DNA of 40,918 bases from Paludibacteraceae bacterium. GTDB lineage: Bacteria; Bacteroidota; Bacteroidia; Bacteroidales; Paludibacteraceae. Position 1 is the first letter of the stretch; each line of letters begins with the position of its first letter. Of the stretch, positions 33,114 to 40,735 are shown one piece after another. The notes below the pieces were generated by a model, which did not search any database, was not told the origin of the DNA, and worked only from the letters and a program-made list of their open reading frames with translations. Location of the stretch: NCBI GenBank assembly GCA_024399545.1, contig JAKSNS010000025.1, positions 1 to 40,918 of the forward strand, written 5' to 3'. The position numbers were made by a program, and so were the translations under genes.

Positions 33114-34691
33114 TTACTTGAAAAGTTCGGTTGAGAGGCGTGTTGATTCATCGAAGAAACCTGTGCCAAAACGTGCGGTAAGCCCACCGTTATCTTTTAT
33201 GCTTATATGCTTGACCTGTGGTTCGTTTTCAGGACGGCGGCGAGGGTCAGGGTCATAAAGGTAATTTATGGTTATTTGGTCTGACTTGAGGTTTTTCGAG
33301 GCTACAAGCACCTGGAATTTACGCACGAAATACTCGCTATGTGTCTCAAAAACAAAGCGTATTGGATAGTTTGACACTGCGTCAACAAAAATGTCGGCAA
33401 GCAATGATTGGAAATTAGGATGTAGGTTGCTTTCAGGTTCTTCGATAAAGACAGTCGCGGAGTTGTAGCGACCATAAGCCGAGCCATAATGCGACACATA
33501 TTGGCAAATCTGGAACTCTATGCGCACAAGCATTGCGATTAGCGGCGTTATGCCATAACCTACGTCGGCTATCGAGACTTTTATCTTGCGGTTATTTATT
33601 GTCTTTACGAGATAGACATATATGCCAATGCCCTCAGGGGCAGGCTCAAAAATAAGTTTGGCGTTCAGTAGTTTTTTTAGCCAAGTGTTGATGAATGAGC
33701 CTTTGTGGTATGCGTTTCCCGAAGATGGGTCGTTAATTGGTATGTAGTCAGGGAGTTGCAGGTAACTTTCGAGGTTTGAGTTAAACGATGTGCCTTGGTT
33801 TTCATAAAGGTAGATACGCTGCAGGTTTGAGCGGTCAATCTCAATGAATGATGCGTTTGTGATATCTTCGGCAGCGCATAAAGCCTCCGAGCATACCAGT
33901 TCAGCGAACTGCGCAACGTCACCACGGCTTTCCAAGCCAGCAAACGCACGCGTTCCCCAATCAGATTTAATTTGCTGTTCCGTAGTTATTTCCGACTCGC
34001 TTGATTCATATCTGAACTTCTGATAGACCGAAGGAATACGACAGCGGCAGATTGTGTGCATATCGTCGTCGGTATTATTCTGGTCAACGAAAGAGTGCAG
34101 CGAGTCAATGAGAATCCGTGAAACATGGAATTGCGAACACTCCTCGTTGCCTGTTCCCCTATGATACTCAAAAATGGCCTCTCCCGACAATTCGTCTGTG
34201 ATGACGACACGGCGTATTCCTGCGTAGATTATTTGGCGGTTACGGTTGAGGCGGTGGGGTTTGTCAACAAAATCACGCTCAATCTGTCTCACCTGCCACA
34301 AGGATTGGTCTATGAACGTCTCAGGTGTCTCCAAAAGTGGGAAAAACGAGAAAGAGACACGCACCGAACGCCCCGAAAGAGCCATAACGTCAGTGGAATA
34401 CTCGGCGGTAAATTCATCTTCGTCACTCAACCAATTGATTGTCTTCTCGAAACTTCCGAGTTTGTGCTGACCGAAGGCGAAGTTCAGGTAATAGTCCGTA
34501 AAACAACGGAAAATGCCACGTCTAAGGTCTTTCGACAGATGTTGCAACATTGGTTGCAGCAGTTTGATTGACTTGGTGAAACTGCTTTTGCCCGAGCTGT
34601 TGCACCCTGTGAGTATTGTCAGTGGGGAAAGGCTTATTTCGCCGCCTGTCCCGCCGAAAACACGGAAATTCCTGAGTGAGTATGAGTTCAT
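33114..34691 (-). CDS. OLD/DUF3696-type AAA ATPase
   Basis: 525 residues. Walker A GCNSSGKS (29-36) after the RecF/SMC-like start SLRNFRVFGG; ABC-type signature region ADVGYGITPLI (375-385); Walker B VFIEEPES (414-421) with NLHP; switch His in ETHSEYFV (449-456). The tail GGLTARFGTGFFDE is typical of DUF3696 proteins. There is no TOPRIM domain, so any nuclease would be a partner. Relatives of this ATPase class occur in phage-defence systems, but some are housekeeping or unknown. First gene of a three-gene coupled operon. Promoter not clear. Confidence 0.85.
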   Translation of the reverse strand: MNSYSLRNFRVFGGTGGEISLSPLTILTGCNSSGKSSFTKSIKLLQPMLQHLSKDLRRGIFRCFTDYYLNFAFGQHKLGSFEKTINWLSDEDEFTAEYSTDVMALSGRSVRVSFSFFPLLETPETFIDQSLWQVRQIERDFVDKPHRLNRNRQIIYAGIRRVVITDELSGEAIFEYHRGTGNEECSQFHVSRILIDSLHSFVDQNNTDDDMHTICRCRIPSVYQKFRYESSESEITTEQQIKSDWGTRAFAGLESRGDVAQFAELVCSEALCAAEDITNASFIEIDRSNLQRIYLYENQGTSFNSNLESYLQLPDYIPINDPSSGNAYHKGSFINTWLKKLLNAKLIFEPAPEGIGIYVYLVKTINNRKIKVSIADVGYGITPLIAMLVRIEFQICQYVSHYGSAYGRYNSATVFIEEPESNLHPNFQSLLADIFVDAVSNYPIRFVFETHSEYFVRKFQVLVASKNLKSDQITINYLYDPDPRRRPENEPQVKHISIKDNGGLTARFGTGFFDESTRLSTELFK

Positions 34692-34701
34692 TGTCGGATA
34701 T

Positions 34702-34740
34702 CTATAAATTCACAGTTTTATAAAACGGAATAAGATAAGT
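34702..34740. repeat. dispersed 39-bp repeat, second copy
   Basis: Matches 21973-22011 at 31 of 39 positions without gaps; both begin CTATAAAT and end GATAAGT. It lies in the 58-bp gap between the ATPase start and the end of the repeat-protein gene. Confidence 0.7.
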
Positions 34741-34749
34741 AACCTACGG

Positions 34750-37023
34750 TCATTGGACAACCACGATTTTCACGTTCTTCCTTCTGTCGGCGCATACGAA
34801 ATAGACACCTGGAAGAGGAACGTCAAATTTTTCAGTAGATTCCGCCTTTGGGGTTTTGGCGACAATGTGTCCGAAGGAATCATACAACGTGACAGTGCAA
34901 CCTTGCGCACCAACCACATAGATGTAACCATTTGAGGAATAGACATTGTAACCATCATAGTCAATATCGCTGACGGCAGAAACCAGGGTAAACGATGCTG
35001 TTATCACTATATCAGATGTGACCACCACGTATATCACACTGTCGGTCTCGCCGTTGTCCCATTCGGTGAAGGCATACCCTGGAGCGGGTGTCGCGGTCAA
35101 GGTGGCAGTGTCTCCAATGTAATAGAGGCCGCTTCCCGCAACTATTCCCATAGTGGAATCCGCGGTGAGGGCGGTCACGAGATATTGTGGCGCAGAGGCG
35201 ATGTAATACACCTTGTTTGGCACGGGTGTTCCGTTCATTGTCCCCCCTGTCTCAGTAAGCATGTTAGACAATGAGTGGTCGCCTACGGTAGTAGCGGGGA
35301 TAATCCATTCCTTTCCTGGAGGAGCCGTATCAACGATTAGTGACGTGCATTTCCTGAACATCGCGTTATAGCAGTATGACGGCAGGACGGTGGCAGGGAG
35401 GGTTGGTGGCATTGTCAGCGATGAGCAACCATAGAACATATTGGTGTAACAACCGTATGCCAAGGTGTCAGCCGGGAGGGACGGTACTGACGGAAGTGAG
35501 GTGCAGCCATTGAACATCTCTTCATAGCACTTATTTGCCATCTTCATTGCCGGGAGTTCGGGAGGTGTGACGAGCGAGGTACACCCTTTGAACATACTCT
35601 TATAGCAGCTTTCCGCCAGTTTTGTGGCAGGAAGTGAAGGTGCGGCGGTCAAAGCGGTGCAGTTGTAGAACATACTTGCGTAGCATCCGTATGCGGCAGT
35701 CGTGGCTGGCAGGACAGGTGCCGTGAGAAGGGCTGTGCAACCATTGAACATCCCTTCGTAGCACTCATCATCCAGTTTGGTTGCTGGAAGTGTTGGTGGC
35801 GTGACAAGCGAGGTGCAGCCATTGAACATATCCCTATAGCAAAACGGCGCCATTGTCCTTGCTGGCAGGTCGGGTGCCCTCAACAGGGATCGACACCCAA
35901 TGAACATCGCTTCGTAGCACGAATACACCAGGGCCGTGTCACGCAGGGTAGGCGGTTCGGTCAGCGAGGTACACCCTCTGAACATTTCGCAATAACAACC
36001 CCAACTCAACGTCGTGGCTGGCAGGGCGGGTGCCTCGGATAGTGAGAAACAATCACAGAACATTTTGTCATAGCAGTTTGTTGCCGTTGTCATGGCTGGC
36101 AGGACGGGAGGGGTGGCGAGGGACGAGCAACCACGGAACATCTCCCAGTAGCATTCCTCTGCCAACGTCGTGGCAGGCAGGACAGGAGGAGTCACAAGTG
36201 ACGCACAATCATAAAACATACATTTGTAGCAGGATTTTACGAGTGTGTCGGCTGGCAACGAGGTCGGTGCTGTCTCTAACGATGAGCAGTTGCGGAACAT
36301 TTCCAAGCAGCAATTCTCCGCCAAAGTGGTCGCGGCTATATCAGGTGCCGTTGACAGTGCCGCACAATTGTAGAACATTTTGTCATAGCAGTTTTGAGCA
36401 AGGGTGGTGGCTGGCAAATCGGGTACGGTGGTCAATGTAGTGCAGTTGCGGAACATTTCGTAATAGCACGATTTTGCAAGCGTGGTGGCTGGTAGTTCAG
36501 GTGCGGTGGTCAGCGAAAGGCAGTTCTTGAACATTTTCGCATAGCAGGATTGCGCCACAGTGGTGGCAGGAAGTTGGGGAGGCGTGATCAGGGCGGCGCA
36601 ACCATAAAACATCTCGGCAAACGCATAATTAGGTAAAGGAAGGTCGGGGCAACTCGGCCCATAAAGGGACATTATATTGCCCGAGGCTTCCACGGTATCA
36701 CCAGATGAGAAGCTGAAATAAGAGCTTTGGTAAGAGTCTCCAAATGCAACGGCTACTGTCTGGTCGCTCGCAGCCCTGAACCATACCGATTGGTTTTCGT
36801 TTAAGTATATATCCTGGTGGGTGTATGTGATCCAATTCGTGCTATCTGTCGAATACTGGATAGTATGGGTGGCATTCCTTTTGTGAAAACTCACTCTCGC
36901 ATTTCCTTTTCTGGCTGTGAAACATAGCGGCGAGTTGTTCTGGGACAAACATTCCAGGGGCAGCAAAAGTGCCAACGCAAGTGACAAGACGGCAATGTGC
37001 CTAAACTTAATTTTCTTTTTCAT
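34750..37023 (-). CDS. secreted 26-residue Cys-repeat protein with type IX-like C-terminal domain
   Basis: 757 residues; signal peptide (IAVLSLALALLLPLECLSQ). After ~110 residues come about 16 tandem 26-residue repeats of the form CYxxMFxxCxxLxxxPxLPATxLAxx, related to BspA-like leucine-rich-repeat surface proteins. Each repeat keeps two cysteines. Then come a divergent InlB B-repeat-like unit (GDTATLTATPAPGYAFTEWDNGETDSVIYVVVTSDIVITASF) and an ~70-residue C-terminal domain (NVYSSNGYIYVVGAQGCTVTLYD ... GVYFVCADRRKNVKIVVVQ) that fits a type A sorting signal of the type IX secretion system. Probably displayed or released; may bind host or other ligands. Confidence 0.82.
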   Translation of the reverse strand: MKKKIKFRHIAVLSLALALLLPLECLSQNNSPLCFTARKGNARVSFHKRNATHTIQYSTDSTNWITYTHQDIYLNENQSVWFRAASDQTVAVAFGDSYQSSYFSFSSGDTVEASGNIMSLYGPSCPDLPLPNYAFAEMFYGCAALITPPQLPATTVAQSCYAKMFKNCLSLTTAPELPATTLAKSCYYEMFRNCTTLTTVPDLPATTLAQNCYDKMFYNCAALSTAPDIAATTLAENCCLEMFRNCSSLETAPTSLPADTLVKSCYKCMFYDCASLVTPPVLPATTLAEECYWEMFRGCSSLATPPVLPAMTTATNCYDKMFCDCFSLSEAPALPATTLSWGCYCEMFRGCTSLTEPPTLRDTALVYSCYEAMFIGCRSLLRAPDLPARTMAPFCYRDMFNGCTSLVTPPTLPATKLDDECYEGMFNGCTALLTAPVLPATTAAYGCYASMFYNCTALTAAPSLPATKLAESCYKSMFKGCTSLVTPPELPAMKMANKCYEEMFNGCTSLPSVPSLPADTLAYGCYTNMFYGCSSLTMPPTLPATVLPSYCYNAMFRKCTSLIVDTAPPGKEWIIPATTVGDHSLSNMLTETGGTMNGTPVPNKVYYIASAPQYLVTALTADSTMGIVAGSGLYYIGDTATLTATPAPGYAFTEWDNGETDSVIYVVVTSDIVITASFTLVSAVSDIDYDGYNVYSSNGYIYVVGAQGCTVTLYDSFGHIVAKTPKAESTEKFDVPLPGVYFVCADRRKNVKIVVVQ

Positions 37024-37058
37024 TATTCCTTTTCGTAAAAGTTAAATAGCGTTTCACC

Positions 37059-37094
37059 TAAAAAATCTACCCAGCCTTCATCAGGCTGGGAGAT
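37059..37094 (-). terminator. rho-independent terminator of nagB
   Basis: CCCAGCCT (37070-37077) pairs with AGGCTGGG (37083-37090), extended by a bulged lower stem. On the minus strand it is followed by ATTTTTT. Confidence 0.88.
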
Positions 37095-37121
37095 TGCTAA
37101 TGTGTTAGTATTTCGGACGGA

Positions 37122-37916
37122 TCAGAGGAGGTTATCCTTCTCTATATCCTTGAAATACTTGTAGGTGTCAACCTTCAGTTCGCCGCAGGCAGCCTCGTCG
37201 CAGACAATGATTGCATGTGGGTGAAGCTGAAGTGCCGAGATTGTCCACATGTGGTTAACACCCTCCTCCACCGCATGTTGCAGCGCACGTGCCTTGTTGT
37301 GTCCGTTCACCATAATCAGCACCTCTTTAGCGTCCATCACAGTGCCTACGCCTACCGTAAGCGCGGTCTTTGGGACAAGGTCCACGTTGTTGTCGAAGAA
37401 ACGGCAGTTGGCGATGATAGTGTCAGTCGTGAGTGTCTTCTGGCGTGTGCGCGAGGCGATTGACGAGCCTGGCTCGTTGAAAGCTATGTGACCGTCAGGA
37501 CCTATACCGCCCATGAAAAGGTCTATACCTCCGGCAGCGACGATAGCTGCTTCATAGTCGGCGCACTCTTTTACAAGGTCTTTTGCATTGCCGTTCAAGA
37601 TATGGACGTTCTCCTTCTTAATATTAATCTTTGAGAAGAAATTATTCCACATAAACGAGTGGTAAGACTCAGGGTGTTCCTCGGGAAGGTTAACATACTC
37701 GTCCATATTGAAGGTGATTACATTCTCGAAAGAGAGTTCACCAGCCTCGAACTTGCGGATGAGTTCACGGTAAAGTCCGAGAGGCGAAGAGCCTGTAGGA
37801 CAGCCGAGTTTGAAAGGTTTGTCAGGAGTAGGATTGGCCTCCTTGATACGTTTGGCGACATAGTTGGCCGCCCATTTCGACATTAAGTCGTAATCCTGTT
37901 CAATGATTAAACGCAT
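37122..37916 (-). CDS. nagB: glucosamine-6-phosphate deaminase
   Basis: Converts glucosamine-6-phosphate to fructose-6-phosphate and ammonia. 264 residues from the ATG at 37916 ([20 protein letters not shown]); the frame opens 20 codons earlier but the family normally begins with this sequence. Motifs: [24 protein letters not shown] (catalytic Asp), [17 protein letters not shown] and the C-terminal CDEAACGEL. Full length. It has its own promoter and terminator, so it is monocistronic. Confidence 0.96.
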   Translation of the reverse strand: MRLIIEQDYDLMSKWAANYVAKRIKEANPTPDKPFKLGCPTGSSPLGLYRELIRKFEAGELSFENVITFNMDEYVNLPEEHPESYHSFMWNNFFSKINIKKENVHILNGNAKDLVKECADYEAAIVAAGGIDLFMGGIGPDGHIAFNEPGSSIASRTRQKTLTTDTIIANCRFFDNNVDLVPKTALTVGVGTVMDAKEVLIMVNGHNKARALQHAVEEGVNHMWTISALQLHPHAIIVCDEAACGELKVDTYKYFKDIEKDNLL

Positions 37917-38021
37917 AATTGTTACTTTTTTTGTTATTAATTGGTTTGTTATAAACGTCAGGAGACCTGCTACCAAAAAGTAAAAACGGAGGGGTTTCCC
38001 CTGACGTGGATAAATTCAAAG

Positions 38022-38054
38022 TGCAAAGGTACGCATTTTTTTCGGAACCGCAAA
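38022..38054 (-). promoter_or_regulatory. promoter of nagB
   Basis: Minus strand TTTG (38051-38054), 19-bp spacer, TACCTTTGCA (38022-38031). Leader to the ATG at 37916 is about 100 nt. Confidence 0.85.
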
Positions 38055-38090
38055 GGATTTTCCCGAAAAAATGAGGGAGGTTCTATAAAA

Positions 38091-38113
38091 GTGAGTTCTA
38101 TAAATTCACCGTT
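38091..38113. repeat. GTGAGTTCTATAAATTCAC-type dispersed repeat
   Basis: 22 of 23 bases match 21966-21988; the first 18 also match the right arm of the inverted-repeat element at 22090-22109 on the opposite strand. The motif is nearly self-complementary. Confidence 0.8.
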
Positions 38114-38123
38114 CAGTAAAAAT

Positions 38124-38166
38124 AACCACCTTGCAAATCTCACAATCTCAGTAAAAATCCTGCACC
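38124..38166 (+). repeat. 43-bp direct repeat, left copy
   Basis: Begins AACCACCTTGCAAATCTCAC and matches 40784-40826 at 41 of 43 bases. The two copies bracket the DUF4062 gene and the toxin-antitoxin pair. Confidence 0.9.
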
Positions 38167-38185
38167 CCAATACATCTGTATAATG

Positions 38186-38212
38186 TTTCAATTAGTTCAA
38201 TTGTTTCAACTG
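38186..38212. repeat. 9-bp-period repeat (TTTCAATTA type)
   Basis: Three units TTTCAATTA, GTTCAATTG, TTTCAACTG. On the other strand these read as GAANNNATT units, like the array at 40896-40918. Confidence 0.65.
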
Positions 38213-38289
38213 AAATCCTGATGGTCATTTTTTGCACCTCGATTTTGTGTTCCAATAATAAATTGAATTCAAAAAAACATTCTGAAACA

Positions 38290-38323
38290 TTTGTCCACTT
38301 CAAAATATTGTTGTACCTTTGCA
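38290..38323 (+). promoter_or_regulatory. promoter of the DUF4062/ATP-binding gene
   Basis: TTTG (38290-38293), 20-bp spacer, TACCTTTGCA (38314-38323), 19 bp before the ATG at 38343. Confidence 0.88.
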
Positions 38324-38342
38324 GCGCAAAACATTCCAAGCC

Positions 38343-39815
38343 ATGGAGGATTTAAAGGTTTTTATCAGCAGTGTCCAAACAGAGTTTTCCGTAGAGAGGA
38401 AACAGTTATATGATTACATACAGCATGATGCTCTGTTGGGTCAGTTTTTCACACCATTCATATTTGAGAAACTGCCAGCCGTTGATATTGCTGCACCTCA
38501 GGCATATCTGAAGGAAGCTGCAGAATGTGACATTTACCTTGGTTTGTTTGGAGCGAAATACGGTAATGAAGATGCATTAGGAGTATCACCAACCGAGCGT
38601 GAATATGACGAGGCAACGAAGAATTTCAGATACCGAATGGCTTTTGTCAAACGCTCACAGAATCGTGATGAGAAGCAGCAAACTTTCATAACCAAAGTAG
38701 AAAAAGACGTCGTTCGACGTAGTTTTGCTGACTATGACGAGCTAAAGACTGCCGTGTATGCCTCATTGGTGAGATATTTGGAGTCAAAGGAAATCATTCG
38801 CAAATTCCCTTTTGATGCAACAATCCATCATTCGGCAGGCATAGAATGCATTGATGTCGGGAAATTGCGTCTTTTTGTGACAAAAGCGAAGGAGAAACGC
38901 AATTACCCACTTTCAATCGAAAATGGCAAAGAAGCTATTCTCAGAAGCCTGAACCTGATGGCTGATAATGGAAGATTGACAAATTCGGCTCTTCTGCTAT
39001 TTGCAAAGGATCCTCAGATGTATTTCCGTCCTTCGGAGGTGAAATGCGCCCAGTTTTATGGCACGAAGGTTGAGAAACCTGCACCTTTCTATCAGGTGTT
39101 CCAAGGAGATATATTCCAACTCGTAGATCAAGCAAAAGCATTCGTGATGTCCCATATTGATGCTTGGGTTGGCGACCATTCGTCCGACAACAACATGGAA
39201 TACGAGATTCCAGTAAAAGCTGTTCACGAGGCTCTTGTAAATGCCATAGTTCATAGGGATTATACCCGCAACTCAAGCGTTCAGGTGATGCTGTTCAAAG
39301 ACAGGCTTGAAATTTGGAACCCTGGGCAGCTGCCATACGGACTTACCCCTGCAAAACTGTCAGGAAAACACTCATCTGAACCAACTAATCCAATCCTTGC
39401 CCATCCGGTTTATCTGGCTGGATACATAGAGCGTCTTGGAACAGGAACAAATGATATGATTGATGCGTGTGTCGGAAAAGGACTGCGTAAACCCGAGTTC
39501 ATTCAGGAGGAAGATTTCTGTACCATAATATGGAGGCGTGATAAAGTAAATGATAAGGTAAATGATAAGGTAAAACGTGTACAACTAACTACGAACCAAA
39601 GGATTGTGTATTTGTTTATCAAGGAGTTTGATAAGGTAAATGATAAGGTAAATGATAAGGTAAATGATAAGGTAAAACCAACCACTTCATATATCGCAAA
39701 AATGACCCATCTTTCATATCCTACGGTTCAAAGAATCATAAGTTTCCTCGTGGATAACGGCCTTGTGCATCGAGAAGGATCGGACAAAACTGGATATTGG
39801 GTAGCAAATAAATGA
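38343..39815 (+). CDS. DUF4062 - ATP-binding (AlbA/HATPase_c_4-type) regulator
   Basis: 490 residues from the ATG at 38343, just after a strong promoter. Residues ~4-90 form a DUF4062 domain (LKVFISSVQTEFSVERKQLYDYI ... CDIYLGLFGAKYG ... SPTEREYDEA). Residues ~190-400 match the ATP-binding HTH-regulator family with GHKL-type EIPVKAVHEALVNAIVHRDY and RLEIWNPGQLP. A linker with DKVN repeats follows (three and four units, encoded by 12-bp tandem repeats), and the last ~60 residues form a winged helix (SYIAKMTHLSYPTVQRIISFLVDNGLVHREGS). DUF4062 is also found in defence-related proteins. The gene is more AT-rich than the core genes, suggesting transfer. Confidence 0.85.
   Translation: MEDLKVFISSVQTEFSVERKQLYDYIQHDALLGQFFTPFIFEKLPAVDIAAPQAYLKEAAECDIYLGLFGAKYGNEDALGVSPTEREYDEATKNFRYRMAFVKRSQNRDEKQQTFITKVEKDVVRRSFADYDELKTAVYASLVRYLESKEIIRKFPFDATIHHSAGIECIDVGKLRLFVTKAKEKRNYPLSIENGKEAILRSLNLMADNGRLTNSALLLFAKDPQMYFRPSEVKCAQFYGTKVEKPAPFYQVFQGDIFQLVDQAKAFVMSHIDAWVGDHSSDNNMEYEIPVKAVHEALVNAIVHRDYTRNSSVQVMLFKDRLEIWNPGQLPYGLTPAKLSGKHSSEPTNPILAHPVYLAGYIERLGTGTNDMIDACVGKGLRKPEFIQEEDFCTIIWRRDKVNDKVNDKVKRVQLTTNQRIVYLFIKEFDKVNDKVNDKVNDKVKPTTSYIAKMTHLSYPTVQRIISFLVDNGLVHREGSDKTGYWVANK
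39540..39575 (+). repeat. in-frame 12-bp tandem repeat, first block
   Basis: Three units of GATAARGTAAAY coding for DKVN, DKVN, DKVK inside the regulator linker. Confidence 0.95.
39630..39677 (+). repeat. in-frame 12-bp tandem repeat, second block
   Basis: Four units of GATAAGGTAAAT coding for DKVN three times and DKVK. Same unit as the first block, 90 bp downstream. Confidence 0.95.
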
Positions 39816-39931
39816 CAAACTATGGCATTCTCATTGACCATTAAACCTTCCAGAAAGCAGGTACGGACAATAGTACATACTACGCAAAAGCTTGTTTGAA
39901 CATATCATCTACGTTAGTTTCGTTGAAAAAG

Positions 39932-39990
39932 TACGATATTTCCTGAGTAACAAAACGTTTGGAAGATTTTTCGCAAGAGACTATAATCTA
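39932..39990. repeat. decayed copy of the toxin-antitoxin promoter region
   Basis: Aligns with 40711-40770 with few gaps; the shared core CAAAACGTTTGGAAGATTTTT is near-exact. In the right copy this is the -33 side of a working-looking promoter; here the -7 box has degenerated. The toxin frame ends inside it. Confidence 0.8.
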
Positions 39991-40290
39991 TTCTTTAAAA
40001 GTGTTGTTTCTTGACGAGTATCCCAATAATCATTTATGAAAATGCAATTGTCATAAATGGTATAGACCAGTTTTGAATGTTTAGCAAAAACAATACTATG
40101 GTAATCAGCATCAAAGTCTGACAAAAGTGGCTCAACTGGACCACTATCAGGGCATAGCAGATATCTGCTTGGTTGCTTCCATTGTCTTCTTTATGAACGT
40201 CTCTACAGCAGAAACGCCAAAATTCTTTGCAATAAAATCCAATGTCTTAGACCAATGAAGCTTTGCCGTGTCAGACCAAATGACTTTCAT
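39981..40290 (-). pseudogene. ParE/RelE-family toxin split by a +1 frame change
   Basis: The ATG at 40290 overlaps the antitoxin stop (ATGA). Frame one reads MKVIWSDTAKLHWSKTLDFI ... TKQISAMP and stops at TGA (40147-40149) after 47 codons. Skipping one base at the preceding CCC, the next frame continues PDSGPVEPLLSDFDADYHSI ... VYTIYDNCIFINDYWDTRQE and stops at 39981. Joined, this is ~102 residues, the normal length, with family features: W-S-x-x-A near the start, the central PDSG block and the terminal I-x-D-x-W-D-T-R. The join is exactly at CCC TGA, so it is either a one-base insertion in a C run (broken toxin) or a +1 recoding site. Confidence 0.75.
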
Positions 40291-40532
40291 ATTGACTTCT
40301 TGAGATTTTGCAGATAGTCATTCATGAAAGAAATCATCTCATCGTTTGTATGAACATTTCCTTCTGCAAGATCTCGTTCTGACTGATTGATGCGATCCCT
40401 TATCTCATCCATTGTCAATTGATGATATGACTCATCAGAAACAACAAGGCGTTCAGCCAACCATTTACGATTCTCTATAGACAACGTTTCCCGAAGATAC
40501 TCAAGCAAACCGAACAGTGCTTCTGTACTCAT
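40287..40532 (-). CDS. antitoxin of a ParE/RelE-type toxin-antitoxin pair
   Basis: 81 residues from the ATG at 40532 (MSTEALFGLLEYLRETLS); the frame is open to 40625 but the extension is encoded by the 70-bp repeat. Helical, acidic, with LTMDEIRDRINQSERDLAEGNVHTNDEM, a pattern of addiction-module antitoxins. Its TGA overlaps the toxin ATG, the standard coupling for such pairs. It would bind the toxin and repress its own promoter at 40703-40735. Confidence 0.75.
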   Translation of the reverse strand: MSTEALFGLLEYLRETLSIENRKWLAERLVVSDESYHQLTMDEIRDRINQSERDLAEGNVHTNDEMISFMNDYLQNLKKSI

Positions 40533-40554
40533 AGTGTAAAAGAATTTTTTCCGC

Positions 40555-40701
40555 TGCAAAGGTCGTGCAAATGAGAGCAGAGACAAATCACATTTGGCTA
40601 TGCCGAATGCAGCCGACCTTCGCAAAATTTTTGCAAAGGTCGCGCAAATGAGAGCAGAGACAAATCACATTTGGCTATGCCGAATGCAGCCGACCTTCGC
40701 A
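40555..40701 (-). repeat. 70-bp hairpin element, two direct copies
   Basis: Copies at 40555-40624 and 40632-40701 differ at one base near the left edge. Each can fold: AAGGTCG pairs with CGACCTT at the ends and CAAATG with CATTTG inside. They lie in the transcribed leader of the antitoxin. I recall similar GGCTGC...TTCGGC-containing elements near promoters in other Bacteroidales, but this needs a search. Confidence 0.88.
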
Positions 40702-40702
40702 C

Positions 40703-40735
40703 TGCAAAGGTACGACATTTTTCTGAGGTGACAAA
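40703..40735 (-). promoter_or_regulatory. promoter of the toxin-antitoxin pair
   Basis: Minus strand TTTG (40732-40735), 19-bp spacer, TACCTTTGCA (40703-40712). The leader to the antitoxin ATG is about 165 nt and contains both 70-bp elements. Confidence 0.82.

Larger units (their letters stand above)
37917..38342 (+). other. intergenic region between nagB and the DUF4062 gene, repeat-rich
   Basis: 426 bp with divergent promoters (38022-38054 minus, 38290-38323 plus). It also holds one copy of the GTGAGTTCTATAAATTCAC motif (38091-38109), the left 43-bp direct repeat (38124-38166) and a 9-bp-period array (38186-38212). Confidence 0.8.

Noticed and set aside
34750-37023. Repeat protein DNA as a noncoding satellite or CRISPR
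   Set aside because: The 78-bp period is a clean coding repeat in one long frame with signal peptide and C-terminal domain.
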